42,880 nucleotides of DNA, taken from IMG/VR virus record IMGVR_UViG_3300047362_000424, positions 1 through 42,880 of that record. The stretch is one strand, 5' to 3'. A program made the translations under genes and the position numbers. Under the pieces are notes generated by a model. That model saw nothing but the letters and a program-made list of their open reading frames with translations, ran no database searches and was not told where the DNA came from. The stretch is from a virus. Within the stretch, counting starts at the first letter, position 1. Each line of letters opens with the position of its first letter. Shown one piece after another: positions 22,336 to 30,139 of the stretch.

Positions 22336-22953
22336 TTACCAATATACATACCATTTAAAAGTTTTACTGGTATTAGTATTAGTTAGTCTTTCTATTTTGT
22401 ATCCTAGGTTTTGAAAATATTTAATTACTTGTTCCATTTGATTTGTTAGTCCACGATCAGTGGCAGTACCTTGCCAAATATTAAAATAATCAACACTTGT
22501 AGGATTAGATATACTGTATACACCTGCTACAAATCCTAGAGCTGTATTTGCAGTTCCTGCACCTATCTCATATGACCAAGTTGAACCTTGTGGCTCAGTT
22601 ATAGTAAGTATCAAGTAATTACTATCCTTTGAAGCCGTTAAACCTGCAACTCCTGCATCGTTGATATCTGCTACTATTGCGTTTAATGATGTTCCTGTGG
22701 TGCCTAATGTTATTGTATTATTATCAAAAATTAAAGTGTCACCTACTGTTATTGTTGGATTTAGTGCAGTTCCTATTTTTTGAACACTTGGCGTAGCTTC
22801 TGTCATTGTTGTAGTATCATCTACATATGCTTCAAAATTACCTAATGCACTCTGTGAAATAATTTCTTTCATTATTTCTTGTGTTTCAGTAAACACAATC
22901 ATATCTTGTGATGCTTTTGATCTAGCTTGTGCCGCGTTTAGTCCTACACTCAT
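22336..22953 (-). CDS. Virion-type protein, unknown (205 aa)
   Basis: ATG at 22953 overlapping the stop of the next gene upstream (ATGA). N-terminal helix GLNAAQARSKASQDMIVFTETQEIMKEI. Then a beta-rich domain with Thr/Gly/Asn (VGDTLIFDNNTITLGTTGTS, LTASKDSNYLILTI), and an alpha/beta end (YFQNLGYKIERLTN, TFKWYVYW). The beta-rich middle looks like a domain of fibre or baseplate proteins. No named family. Expressed with the preceding two genes from the late promoter at 24087-24094. Confidence 0.7.
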   Translation of the reverse strand: MSVGLNAAQARSKASQDMIVFTETQEIMKEIISQSALGNFEAYVDDTTTMTEATPSVQKIGTALNPTITVGDTLIFDNNTITLGTTGTSLNAIVADINDAGVAGLTASKDSNYLILTITEPQGSTWSYEIGAGTANTALGFVAGVYSISNPTSVDYFNIWQGTATDRGLTNQMEQVIKYFQNLGYKIERLTNTNTSKTFKWYVYW

Positions 22954-23279
22954 TTGTTTAACTCTTTTTTAACTTGCTTCTTAGCCATATTAGTTACGGT
23001 CTTATCTGCTTTTTCGGGGTCAACCTTGTTTAAATTACTAGCATCAAGACTTGAAGTATTAAAATAAACCATTCCATCTTTTATATTATTAACTATAGGT
23101 AAATTTGATATCTCATCAAATAATGATTCGTTATCAGCATCAACACCCATAGCTTTAAGTTCTTTAACTAAAGATTCTAGAGGAATACTATCTACACCTT
23201 CACTACTTAGAATTGAGAGTAGATCAATAACTTTTGAATCTACTTCAGAATTTAATTCGAAGAGTTGAGAGTACCTCAC
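22950..23279 (-). CDS. Hypothetical protein (109 aa)
   Basis: GTG start at 23279 with AGAGGT eight bases upstream. N-terminal helices (QLFELNSEVDSKVIDLLSIL, then SIPLESLVKELKAMG) with a winged-helix-like spacing, then NIKDGMVYFNTSSLD, and a Lys-rich C-terminus. It is too short for a firm domain call. A coupled stop/start with the 205-aa protein suggests joint assembly. Confidence 0.65.
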   Translation of the reverse strand: MRYSQLFELNSEVDSKVIDLLSILSSEGVDSIPLESLVKELKAMGVDADNESLFDEISNLPIVNNIKDGMVYFNTSSLDASNLNKVDPEKADKTVTNMAKKQVKKELNK

Positions 23280-23284
23280 GTTAA

Positions 23285-24052
23285 TTACCTCTTTAGTTCC
23301 GCAAATGCTTTTTTAAGAACGTCTTTGCTAATTTTACCTTCTGATTGTGCTTCTTTAACCATCTTGATTGCTTTTAGGTAAGGATCAACTGATTCTTCTT
23401 TCATCTCTCTACCTTCAGCATCTGACTCTGCACTAGCGGCATCAGCACCTTCAAAATCATCACCAGCTGGTTCTTCAGCAGGTGCATCAATTGCATCCAT
23501 ATCCATAGGTGCTTCAGGTGCAGGCTCCATACTCATATCTGTTGCTGGTGCTTGACCTTGTGCTACTAATACTGCGTTACTTACATCATCATTGGCTTTT
23601 TTAACTGCATCAAGAGCTGTACCAATTGCCATTTCAGCACTCTGTGAGAATGCTTCAGCTTCAGCAGTACCAACTTCTTCTTTCATTGCGTTAGTAATAC
23701 TCATTAGTTCTTCTACTTGCATACTTGCTAAATTTTCAGCCATTTTTTGTAAGTCGTCAGCCATTTGTTTTGCGGCTAGAAGTACTTCAGCTTGGTCCAA
23801 TTCGCTTTCCATTACTGGTTTATTTGACATAGCTTCTTTTATACCTTCTAATACTAACAATAACTTCTGATATTGTTTGTCATTTACTGCGATACCATTA
23901 TCACGTAATGACTTGATTTTAGATTCTGTAAATGTCTTAACTTTTTGTAGTTTGGCACCGTCTGCACCAAAGTTAAAGTTAACACCAAATACTTCTTTTA
24001 GAACTGAATCTAATTTCGTTATTTTGTTTACTTCTAAATTTTTTAAATCCAT
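23285..24052 (-). CDS. Helical phage protein with acidic Ala/Pro/Met linker (255 aa)
   Basis: ATG at 24052. Residues 1-160 are helical (LDSVLKEVFGVNFNFGADGA, AEVLLAAKQMADDLQKMAEN, MAIGTALDAVKKANDDVS). Then comes a low-complexity acidic linker (EPAPEAPMDMDAIDAPAEEP) and a C-terminal helix (DPYLKAIKMVKEA, ISKDVLKKAFAELKR). Similar proteins occur in marine T4-like phages near head genes, where a scaffold or internal core role is conceivable. That is inference. Confidence 0.75.
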   Translation of the reverse strand: MDLKNLEVNKITKLDSVLKEVFGVNFNFGADGAKLQKVKTFTESKIKSLRDNGIAVNDKQYQKLLLVLEGIKEAMSNKPVMESELDQAEVLLAAKQMADDLQKMAENLASMQVEELMSITNAMKEEVGTAEAEAFSQSAEMAIGTALDAVKKANDDVSNAVLVAQGQAPATDMSMEPAPEAPMDMDAIDAPAEEPAGDDFEGADAASAESDAEGREMKEESVDPYLKAIKMVKEAQSEGKISKDVLKKAFAELKR

Positions 24053-24086
24053 AATTTGACCCCTTCAGGTTTTTCTTAATATATTG

Positions 24087-24094
24087 TATTTATG
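24087..24094 (-). promoter_or_regulatory. Late promoter CATAAATA
   Basis: Minus strand CATAAATACAATA, 35 nt before the ATG at 24052, in the gap after the 202-aa gene. Confidence 0.65.
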
Positions 24095-24095
24095 C

Positions 24096-24704
24096 TTATA
24101 GGCAGGATTTGATCTGTTTTTTGGCTTCGTTCATCTTCTGAACCGCTTGACCTTGCTTGGCCATTGCTAAATCTAGCTTAAATCCTTCACTTACTTTGGA
24201 TTTTTGCTTGTAAAACGCCGCTTCAGCTAGTTGACTACCATAACGTACATCTAAATCAAGTAATTGTTTAATATTACTTGTCTTGCCATGCATCATACCT
24301 TTTACTATTCCCATTGCCGTTTCAAATAATGCAATTTGTTCGTGCAATACTTTACCATCTTCCTTGATAGTATAAAACATCTTTTTAATACCTGGAACAA
24401 CTTGTTCTTTGTCCATAGTGATCTCATATTCTGCAATCTTTACACTATTTCCTTGCTTTGTTGCTACAGCCATTGTAGGATCTTCATATGTTTCTTCTAC
24501 TGCTTCTTTAGCCACTTGTGTTGTAGCTTCGTCTAGTTTTTGCAGTATGTCATACATACCTTTAGCATTTTTGCTAACACTATTCAACAAATTTGCTTTT
24601 AATTCTGGATTGCTTTTTTGTTCAGTTTCTGTAGGAACTTTTGAACTCTCATTTAACTTTTGAATAAGTTCTTTCATTCCTTTTGTTTCTTCGTGTGTTG
24701 GCAT
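24096..24704 (-). CDS. Helical hypothetical protein (202 aa)
   Basis: ATG at 24704 with GGGAGCC upstream. The sequence is charged and helical (MKELIQKLNESSK, LLNSVSKNAKGMYDILQKLD), with a central beta section (VKIAEYEITMDKEQVVPGIK) and a C-terminal helical end (KLDLAMAKQGQAVQKMNEAK). It ends in KSCL. No domain recognised. Its neighbours are coupled by overlaps, and it is probably part of the late structural block. Confidence 0.7.
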   Translation of the reverse strand: MPTHEETKGMKELIQKLNESSKVPTETEQKSNPELKANLLNSVSKNAKGMYDILQKLDEATTQVAKEAVEETYEDPTMAVATKQGNSVKIAEYEITMDKEQVVPGIKKMFYTIKEDGKVLHEQIALFETAMGIVKGMMHGKTSNIKQLLDLDVRYGSQLAEAAFYKQKSKVSEGFKLDLAMAKQGQAVQKMNEAKKQIKSCL

Positions 24705-24913
24705 TATAGGCTCCCTTTCATTCTTTCATAGAATACTTTATTATTCTCAACTATTTTTTTAACAACATTTTTGTTAACCAAGTTTTGAATTAAAATTAAA
24801 TCTCGTTCGTTTAGATCGTCTTTGCATTTACGTTCTAACAAATTCTCATAACATTCACTTTCGTGAACTGAGATGAATACTGGAATGCCTCCGGGTTGTT
24901 CAATCGTTTTCAT
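24704..24913 (-). CDS. Small hypothetical protein (69 aa)
   Basis: ATG at 24913 overlaps the TAA of the preceding gene (TAATG) with GGGAGG upstream. Reads KTIEQPGGIPVFISVHESEC, then a helical LLERKCKDDLNERDLILIQNL and VKKIVENNKVFYERMKGSL. It looks like a compact winged-helix-like fold but with no certain DNA-contact motif. Confidence 0.65.
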   Translation of the reverse strand: MKTIEQPGGIPVFISVHESECYENLLERKCKDDLNERDLILIQNLVNKNVVKKIVENNKVFYERMKGSL

Positions 24914-25425
24914 TAACGACCTCCCATTGCCAATTGTTTAAGTCTTTCAATTTCTTGTGCATTTATATTTGATTGTTGCTGGTTTGCATCTGATTTATAT
25001 TTGTTTTCAGCTCTTTCAATATCATCTGGATCTGCACTACCTGCTCTTACTGCTCCTTGACCAGTTGGTTGTTTATTTGAACCCGCTACATATCTTTGTG
25101 GGTTACTTGAATCTCTTTTTGCATCTTGTTGTGCATTAGTAAAGTCTCTTTGATCATTGCCGTTGTTTGATGCTCTAATTGTAGCATTACTTGGCTTGGC
25201 TGTTTGTATTGTTCCATACCCAGCTTCATTGACTCTACTTAAATCTATAATTGATGAAAATTTATCATTGTCTTCATTTTTAATTGAATCTAATAAGTTA
25301 AGTGTATCGCCAAAAGATAACCCTTTTAATTGTTCCATGATGTCATCTTTTTTAAGTTCTAATCCGAACTTAACGTTAGCATAATCTATTACACTATCTA
25401 CTGTACTATTATTTACTATTTCCAT
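24913..25425 (-). CDS. Hypothetical protein with Gln/Asn-rich tail (170 aa)
   Basis: ATG at 25425 with AGAGGT upstream. The N-terminal 70 residues are helical (VDSVIDYANVKFGLELKKDD, FGDTLNLLDSIKN). After residue 75 it is low in complexity, with many Asn, Gln, Arg and Ser (TNAQQDAKRDSSNPQR, KYKSDANQQQSNINAQEI). The tail is likely disordered. No enzyme motif. Position suggests a minor virion or assembly protein. Confidence 0.65.
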   Translation of the reverse strand: MEIVNNSTVDSVIDYANVKFGLELKKDDIMEQLKGLSFGDTLNLLDSIKNEDNDKFSSIIDLSRVNEAGYGTIQTAKPSNATIRASNNGNDQRDFTNAQQDAKRDSSNPQRYVAGSNKQPTGQGAVRAGSADPDDIERAENKYKSDANQQQSNINAQEIERLKQLAMGGR

Positions 25426-25426
25426 C

Positions 25427-25714
25427 TTAACCTCTAGCTTTGTTTAATCTAGCAACAATACGACTTGCAGGATTTAACCTTTTAGAACGTACTGCCGCCT
25501 TTTGCATACGAGCACCTTTTTGTGCTCTTGTTTTTCTCATTACGAATCTCTTTTTGAGATCCATAGGTGCCGCACATTGACTAGGATTTGCTACAATTCT
25601 ATTCTTACGAATACCAACTGTGCAACGAAACTTCCTAGTTACAGCTTTACCTCTTCTAGCAAAAATTAATTTTGCTTCAGAAATTACTGTATTGTACGAC
25701 TCATTTAATAACAT
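25427..25714 (-). CDS. Very basic small protein (95 aa)
   Basis: ATG at 25714 (TAATG overlap). High content of Arg and Lys (LIFARRGKAVTRKFRCTVG, IRKNRIVANPSQC, KKRFVMRKTRAQKG), ending ARMQKAAVRSKRLNPASRI, then ARLNKARG. Two Cys (CTVG and QCAAP) could bind a metal or stay free. Such basic proteins in marine T4-like phages may bind DNA or RNA or lie in the capsid; no proof. Confidence 0.7.
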   Translation of the reverse strand: MLLNESYNTVISEAKLIFARRGKAVTRKFRCTVGIRKNRIVANPSQCAAPMDLKKRFVMRKTRAQKGARMQKAAVRSKRLNPASRIVARLNKARG

Positions 25715-26001
25715 TAACCTGCACCCAATAACGGAGTTACTGTATTTAAATTTAGTAACAACAATACTATTGTTGAGAGCAATCCTGCAATAACCGTTGC
25801 CGCGGCTCCAATGATTAGCTTGTTACTAGACATACTTGCTGATGTTTGCTTTTCTGCTACTTTACTCATAGCCGTAGTTAAGCCATCCACTTTAGTTTCT
25901 AATCTATTTAATTTTTCTTCCAACACGCGATACCTTTCCGCACACAGATCAACGTGTGCCTCTAGATTTTCACGCTCAAGCCTTGACTGATTCATTGCCA
26001 T
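25714..26001 (-). CDS. Coiled coil with C-terminal membrane anchor (95 aa)
   Basis: ATG at 26001. A helical, heptad-like first part (NLEAHVDLCAERYRVLEEKL, RLETKVDGLTTAMSKVAEKQ) is followed by a C-terminal hydrophobic helix (LIIGAAATVIAGLLSTIVLL). The organisation resembles the XhlA/hemolysin-like phage membrane proteins that help holins. The role here is not proven. The long leader contains a hairpin (GAGTAC/GTACTC). Confidence 0.7.
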   Translation of the reverse strand: MAMNQSRLERENLEAHVDLCAERYRVLEEKLNRLETKVDGLTTAMSKVAEKQTSASMSSNKLIIGAAATVIAGLLSTIVLLLLNLNTVTPLLGAG

Positions 26002-26077
26002 ATTATGTTCTCACATTCTTTGACAGCGTCTTATTAAGAGCTGATTTGTATGAGTACAATCATTCGTACTCTACTAC

Positions 26078-26085
26078 TATTTATA
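26078..26085 (-). promoter_or_regulatory. Late promoter TATAAATA
   Basis: Minus strand TATAAATAGTAGT. It lies 77 nt before the ATG at 26001 and overlaps the end of the 152-aa gene. The leader holds a 6-bp hairpin at 26052-26071. Confidence 0.75.
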
Positions 26086-26539
26086 TGTTTTCACTATATT
26101 TAAAGTAAGTATTTTTCTTATTCACTGTATTTGTGTCAATTATCTCTGGATCAATGCTTATTGTTTCGTTTAAATCTTCGTGTATTGGCATTTTATCAAA
26201 GTCTTCTTTTAACATATAAACGTCATTATTATCTTTTTTCCATGCATCTGCTGTCTCACTAGCAAATTTTAACACCCATACGGTATGAGTGCCTGTAAAA
26301 TTTGTGCCAAATTCATATTTGCTTATATCTTGCGAATCTAAAATTTGTACACTACTTAAAACTGGTTGAGATCTTAGACTAATACTTTGGATAAATGTAT
26401 TCAAGTTCTGTGCTTGGAAATACCCACTTGCACTTGTTTTTGGACTTACTACACCAGAATCTGTTATATCAATCAAGGTGTAAACCGTATAAAAATCAGT
26501 TGAGCCTGTTAATACTTCAACTGGCCTTGAAACTGCCAT
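26081..26539 (-). CDS. Conserved marine T4-like protein of unknown function (152 aa)
   Basis: ATG at 26539. N-terminus VSRPVEVLTGSTDFYTVYTL, then DSGVVSPKTSASGYFQAQNL, then QSISLRSQPVLSSVQIL. The TxFYTxxTLxDIT and QAQNLNTxIQSIxLRxQPVLS blocks are recalled from marine T4-like phages. The C-terminal part is acidic (NNDVYMLKEDFDKMPIHEDL). Probably a virion or tail-assembly component, without evidence for a precise role. Confidence 0.75.
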   Translation of the reverse strand: MAVSRPVEVLTGSTDFYTVYTLIDITDSGVVSPKTSASGYFQAQNLNTFIQSISLRSQPVLSSVQILDSQDISKYEFGTNFTGTHTVWVLKFASETADAWKKDNNDVYMLKEDFDKMPIHEDLNETISIDPEIIDTNTVNKKNTYFKYSENI

Positions 26540-26540
26540 A

Positions 26541-27305
26541 TTACATACCTGTCATTTTACCAGCAGTATATCCAGCCGCAAATGCCGCCGCTCCACGTGC
26601 AATACGTTTACCTATACTACCTTTTTTCTTATTGTCTATCTCTAATCCTGCTTCGTTTGCATACTTTGTAAATATTGGATTTAAATCACTTCTTCTAGCA
26701 TTTAATCTAAAATATTTTGTTAATTGTGTAGCCGCTAATTGTCTTTGAGTAGTATTTAAAGTATCCCACTCACCTACTAGTCTTCTAGCCGCTTTTAGTT
26801 TTGGATCTTGTATTGCTAAATTTTTTTCTAATCTATAAAAGAAAGCCTGTGCTTGTCCTGTGTTTATCTTTCCTGATTCAATTTGTTTTAAAAAGTTTCT
26901 AATTCTTTTTTGTTCTACATTAACTTTAGCAAGTAATAACTTATCTGCTTCTGAATCAGCTAATCCTGTGGGTTTTAATGTAGAGTGTATTGTTTGATAT
27001 AAATCTGTTCCACTAGGACTAGGTTTATTCCAATTTGAAAACATACTTGTTCTACGTGCATATTCTTTTGCTACTGGTGCATATTTGTAATCATTTGCCA
27101 TTGCGTATAAACTCATCATACTTACAAAAACATGATCTGTTAATGATCTAGCACCTTGAGCTTTAATCATATCACGAGTTCGAAACATTCTAGCTTCGCC
27201 TAATGAATTAATAAATTCTAAATACGGCTCTTCGCTATCTTTGGGCATTTCGTGTCCGCCTTGCATTGCCGAATATTGTTCTAATGTATATTTTTCTTTG
27301 CTCAT
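26541..27305 (-). CDS. Hypothetical helical protein (254 aa)
   Basis: ATG at 27305 overlapping the stop of the DUF6267-like gene by four bases. The N-terminal region (TLEQYSAMQGGHE, LEFINSLGEARMFRTRDMIK) is followed by a long helical core (KLLLAKVNVEQKRIRNFLKQ, FFYRLEKNLAIQDPKLKAAR). It ends in a Gly/Ala-rich segment (GKRIARGAAAFAAGYTAGKM) that may be membrane-active or flexible. No known motif. Likely part of the late structural block. Confidence 0.7.
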   Translation of the reverse strand: MSKEKYTLEQYSAMQGGHEMPKDSEEPYLEFINSLGEARMFRTRDMIKAQGARSLTDHVFVSMMSLYAMANDYKYAPVAKEYARRTSMFSNWNKPSPSGTDLYQTIHSTLKPTGLADSEADKLLLAKVNVEQKRIRNFLKQIESGKINTGQAQAFFYRLEKNLAIQDPKLKAARRLVGEWDTLNTTQRQLAATQLTKYFRLNARRSDLNPIFTKYANEAGLEIDNKKKGSIGKRIARGAAAFAAGYTAGKMTGM

Positions 27306-28453
27306 GGATTATTCCTTGCAAAATTTGCTTGTGAGAATGTTGATCTATTAACCAACTTAACATCTTTATCTACTACATAACCTTCGCCATCTTTTACTGC
27401 TTGTATATCAGCTTTTTGATTATCTAATAATTCAATTACTTTATTTTTTACAGTCTTAATTCCCTTAATAAAACTAAATGTAGCATTAAAGCCTTTTGCT
27501 TTAGTATTTACATAATCTAATAATCTCTCTTTTTTAGGTTCAGATAAATTACTACTTTGTACCCATTGTACAAAATTTGCTCCTAGATTATCTAGTGATT
27601 TATTTTTTACACTAGCATTTATATATTGATAAAGTATCTCACCAAAATTTTTCATTTTAAGTTCTGCTGGTACATTGAATAAATCATCTATTGCTTTTGC
27701 ATTCTTATTTAAATAATTTTCTAATTCATCTACTTGAGGTAGATCTACTCCAGGTGATTTTTGCATTGTAACTGGTGGCATAATCATTGTTGCTCCTTGT
27801 TGGAACTGTCCCATATCAACATTGCTAGTAGTACCATCTAATCCTATAGCTTTATGTATTACAACTCCTACTTCACTTGCGAGTATCTTTTTGCCAATAT
27901 CACTATTAGCAACAACTTCATACTTTGTAGTATTTGGCATAAGAGTAATTTTATTATTTTCTTCAGTAGGCTTGTTCATCCATAATAGGTCACCTATAAC
28001 GTAACCTCTGAATCCTTCTGGAACTGTGCTTTCTACTTTATCCCATATACCACCCATTGTTTTTGCAAAGTCTGCATTATCTGGGTTTCTGTTAACTATC
28101 ATATCTTCTAGTCCTTTAGAACTAGTTACTCTACCATTATATTTTACTGCACCAAATCCTGATTTATCAGTTAAAACAAATTCACCTTTTTCATTACGCC
28201 CAAATACTATTGCTGGTCTTCCGTCCCATTTAATAGTAACTGAACCAGGATTTTGTTCAACTTGATGTAGTGTACTGATTGCTTTTTTACCGCCTGCTAC
28301 CCCATCACGAAGAATTAAATCTTCAAGATGTTGTATTCTTGCGTTTTCTTTAAGATTTGCTTTGTACAAATCTTTTTGAATAATTCTGTGTTTTCTGTTA
28401 TCTCTGGATTTACGTTTCTTAGACCCAACAAATAGTATTTCTTTTATTTTCAT
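27302..28453 (-). CDS. DUF6267-like protein with nucleotidyltransferase/ligase-fold motifs
   Basis: At 383 aa it resembles the phage family DUF6267. A K75-W-D-G motif within VTIKWDGRPAIVFGRNEKGE matches motif I of DNA/RNA ligases and capping enzymes, where the lysine takes AMP. A later GYVIGDLLWM (about 150) could be motif III/IIIa. The C-terminal DGEGYVVDKDVKLV (about 355-368) looks like motifs IV (EGYVV) and V (VKLV). N-terminal 45 residues are basic. Whether it is active is unknown. It could seal or adenylylate RNA or DNA, or be a structural protein built on that fold. ATG at 28453 overlaps the preceding stop (ATGA); it sits in a late cluster. Confidence 0.7.
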   Translation of the reverse strand: MKIKEILFVGSKKRKSRDNRKHRIIQKDLYKANLKENARIQHLEDLILRDGVAGGKKAISTLHQVEQNPGSVTIKWDGRPAIVFGRNEKGEFVLTDKSGFGAVKYNGRVTSSKGLEDMIVNRNPDNADFAKTMGGIWDKVESTVPEGFRGYVIGDLLWMNKPTEENNKITLMPNTTKYEVVANSDIGKKILASEVGVVIHKAIGLDGTTSNVDMGQFQQGATMIMPPVTMQKSPGVDLPQVDELENYLNKNAKAIDDLFNVPAELKMKNFGEILYQYINASVKNKSLDNLGANFVQWVQSSNLSEPKKERLLDYVNTKAKGFNATFSFIKGIKTVKNKVIELLDNQKADIQAVKDGEGYVVDKDVKLVNRSTFSQANFARNNP

Positions 28454-28698
28454 CTTGATGTCCTGATTTTTTTGATACCTCGATTAAAACGTTCGGGATC
28501 TCTATTTTTAATACTTAACATAATCCTTTTGTTTAAATCTTGAGCTGTTTCAGAATCAAAATTTGCATCAATCATTTCAAGAATATTGATAATACTACTG
28601 ATAGCATTGGTACCTCTACTCTCAAGGATTGCGTTTTTATCTTTCTTAGGTGCTAAAGAGTTTATTTCCTCTAACAAGCTACGAGTGCGTTTTTTCAT
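28450..28698 (-). CDS. Small hypothetical protein (82 aa)
   Basis: ATG at 28698 with GGAGAG upstream. Basic and helical: KKRTRSLLEEINSLAPKKDK, a Thr/Asn turn, IINILEMIDANFDSETAQDL, then ISIKNRDPERFNRGIKKIR-like Arg/Lys-rich end. It could bind nucleic acid or its coupled partner, the DUF6267-like protein. First gene after a late promoter. Confidence 0.65.
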   Translation of the reverse strand: MKKRTRSLLEEINSLAPKKDKNAILESRGTNAISSIINILEMIDANFDSETAQDLNKRIMLSIKNRDPERFNRGIKKIRTSR

Positions 28699-28731
28699 TG
28701 TATCTCTCCAGTAATAATTTACTTATAACTG

Positions 28732-28739
28732 TATTTATC
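28732..28739 (-). promoter_or_regulatory. Late promoter GATAAATA
   Basis: Minus strand GATAAATACAG, about 34 nt before the ATG at 28698. It overlaps the stop of the helicase gene. Confidence 0.7.
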
Positions 28740-30139
28740 TAATTATTACTTCTTTTCAGCATACTTCGAAGTTTGTCGTGTCCAGATAATGTGTTCTCTA
28801 CTACACTATTTTCAGCTATACTCTTCTCTTGATGGGTTACTTTGTTCTGTGCTTTAATTTTTTCAAACATAGCACTAGGTTGATTAGCTACAGATCCTTG
28901 CTCTTCTTCTGCTAAATCGCTAATACGAAGCCCAGATACGTCAAATGCTAGGTCTACTTTTTGCCCCACTCCACTACTACTTCTAGTCTTCATAAACTGT
29001 ATTTGATATCTGCCTCTTTCACGCATTGCTTGGCTACTAAAAATACCAATAACGTTATCTGCTGTCTGAATTTTACTTAAACCACCAGCAATATGAGAGT
29101 GATCAAATTCTACTTCTTCTACTGCACTTCTGTTTAACTGAGATGCTGTCGCTAGTAATATATCATTTTCTACTGCAAAATTACGCAATTCTTCTGATAC
29201 AAACTTGTCTTTAATAAACAGATCACTTGGACTTACTTTGCTCTGTGCTGGCATCATTAAGTCTAAGTAATCAACACATACTCCATCAATTTTTATATTG
29301 TTTTTTACTTCATACTCTTTAATAAAACTTGTAATAGTGTTAACTGTAATACCATTAGGTAATTGTACAATTTGCAATTTACCCGCATCTTTACCTTGCA
29401 TACGAACTTTTAAATCTACATCATCTGCATTTTTAAATACTTCTCTGGTATTCATTCCTGTTAGCATACTATCTAATCGCATACTACATAGTTCTTCACT
29501 TAATTCTAAACTAATATAAATTACATTTTGCCCTGCTAGTGCCCAGTTCAATGCCAAATTCTGTAAGAACAAACTTTTACCACCACCTGACGGTGCGGCA
29601 AATATATTTAATTCTCCTCTGTTAAATCCACCATATAGTTTTTTATCTACTTCAGCCCAACCTGTGCTAATACCACCTCTTTGATTTCTTATACGTTCAA
29701 TACGTTCAGCTGGACTTTTCCAATAATCTGTACCCATATGTTTTGCTAAACCTAATTGTACTGCTTCTTTTACCATTCTTTCTACAGGACCATATTCGCC
29801 CTTTTCTAAAAGATCAGCACTTTTTAAAATTGCACTTTCTAATGCTTTATGTCTACAAAATATTTCAAACTCATCTATAAACCATTTCTTATGTCTATCA
29901 TCAACATCTTTTAATGGCTGTAGTTCTAAATTTGAGATTGCTTTAATTTGATCTAGTGTAGGCAATGCTTGATATTCTGTTGCATGACTTTGTACAAATT
30001 CGACGGTTTTACGTAGCTCTCTGTCAAAGAATTCAGGATTTAATATTGCATTTACTCTAACAAATAAATCTTGATCTTGTGACAAGAATTCTACAAACAA
30101 TCTTTGTAGATCTACTGAATATTCTTTACCTTCGTTCAT
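28739..30139 (-). CDS. 41: Replicative DNA helicase (DnaB/gp41-like)
   Basis: Hexameric 5'-3' helicase that unwinds the phage fork and partners the primase. 466 aa. N-terminal domain residues 1-140 are helical (ELRKTVEFVQSHATEYQALP). The linker is followed by the RecA-type core. The Walker A is SGGGKS at 184-189, and the Walker B strand is GVCVDYLDLMMP. DnaB-type motifs follow with ATASQLNRSAVE and HIAGGLSKIQTADNVIGI. The start is the ATG at 30139, overlapping the primase stop (ATGA); a TTG two codons upstream is not needed. Both an early (30209-30237) and a late (30192-30199) promoter are embedded in the end of the primase gene. Confidence 0.95.
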   Translation of the reverse strand: MNEGKEYSVDLQRLFVEFLSQDQDLFVRVNAILNPEFFDRELRKTVEFVQSHATEYQALPTLDQIKAISNLELQPLKDVDDRHKKWFIDEFEIFCRHKALESAILKSADLLEKGEYGPVERMVKEAVQLGLAKHMGTDYWKSPAERIERIRNQRGGISTGWAEVDKKLYGGFNRGELNIFAAPSGGGKSLFLQNLALNWALAGQNVIYISLELSEELCSMRLDSMLTGMNTREVFKNADDVDLKVRMQGKDAGKLQIVQLPNGITVNTITSFIKEYEVKNNIKIDGVCVDYLDLMMPAQSKVSPSDLFIKDKFVSEELRNFAVENDILLATASQLNRSAVEEVEFDHSHIAGGLSKIQTADNVIGIFSSQAMRERGRYQIQFMKTRSSSGVGQKVDLAFDVSGLRISDLAEEEQGSVANQPSAMFEKIKAQNKVTHQEKSIAENSVVENTLSGHDKLRSMLKRSNN

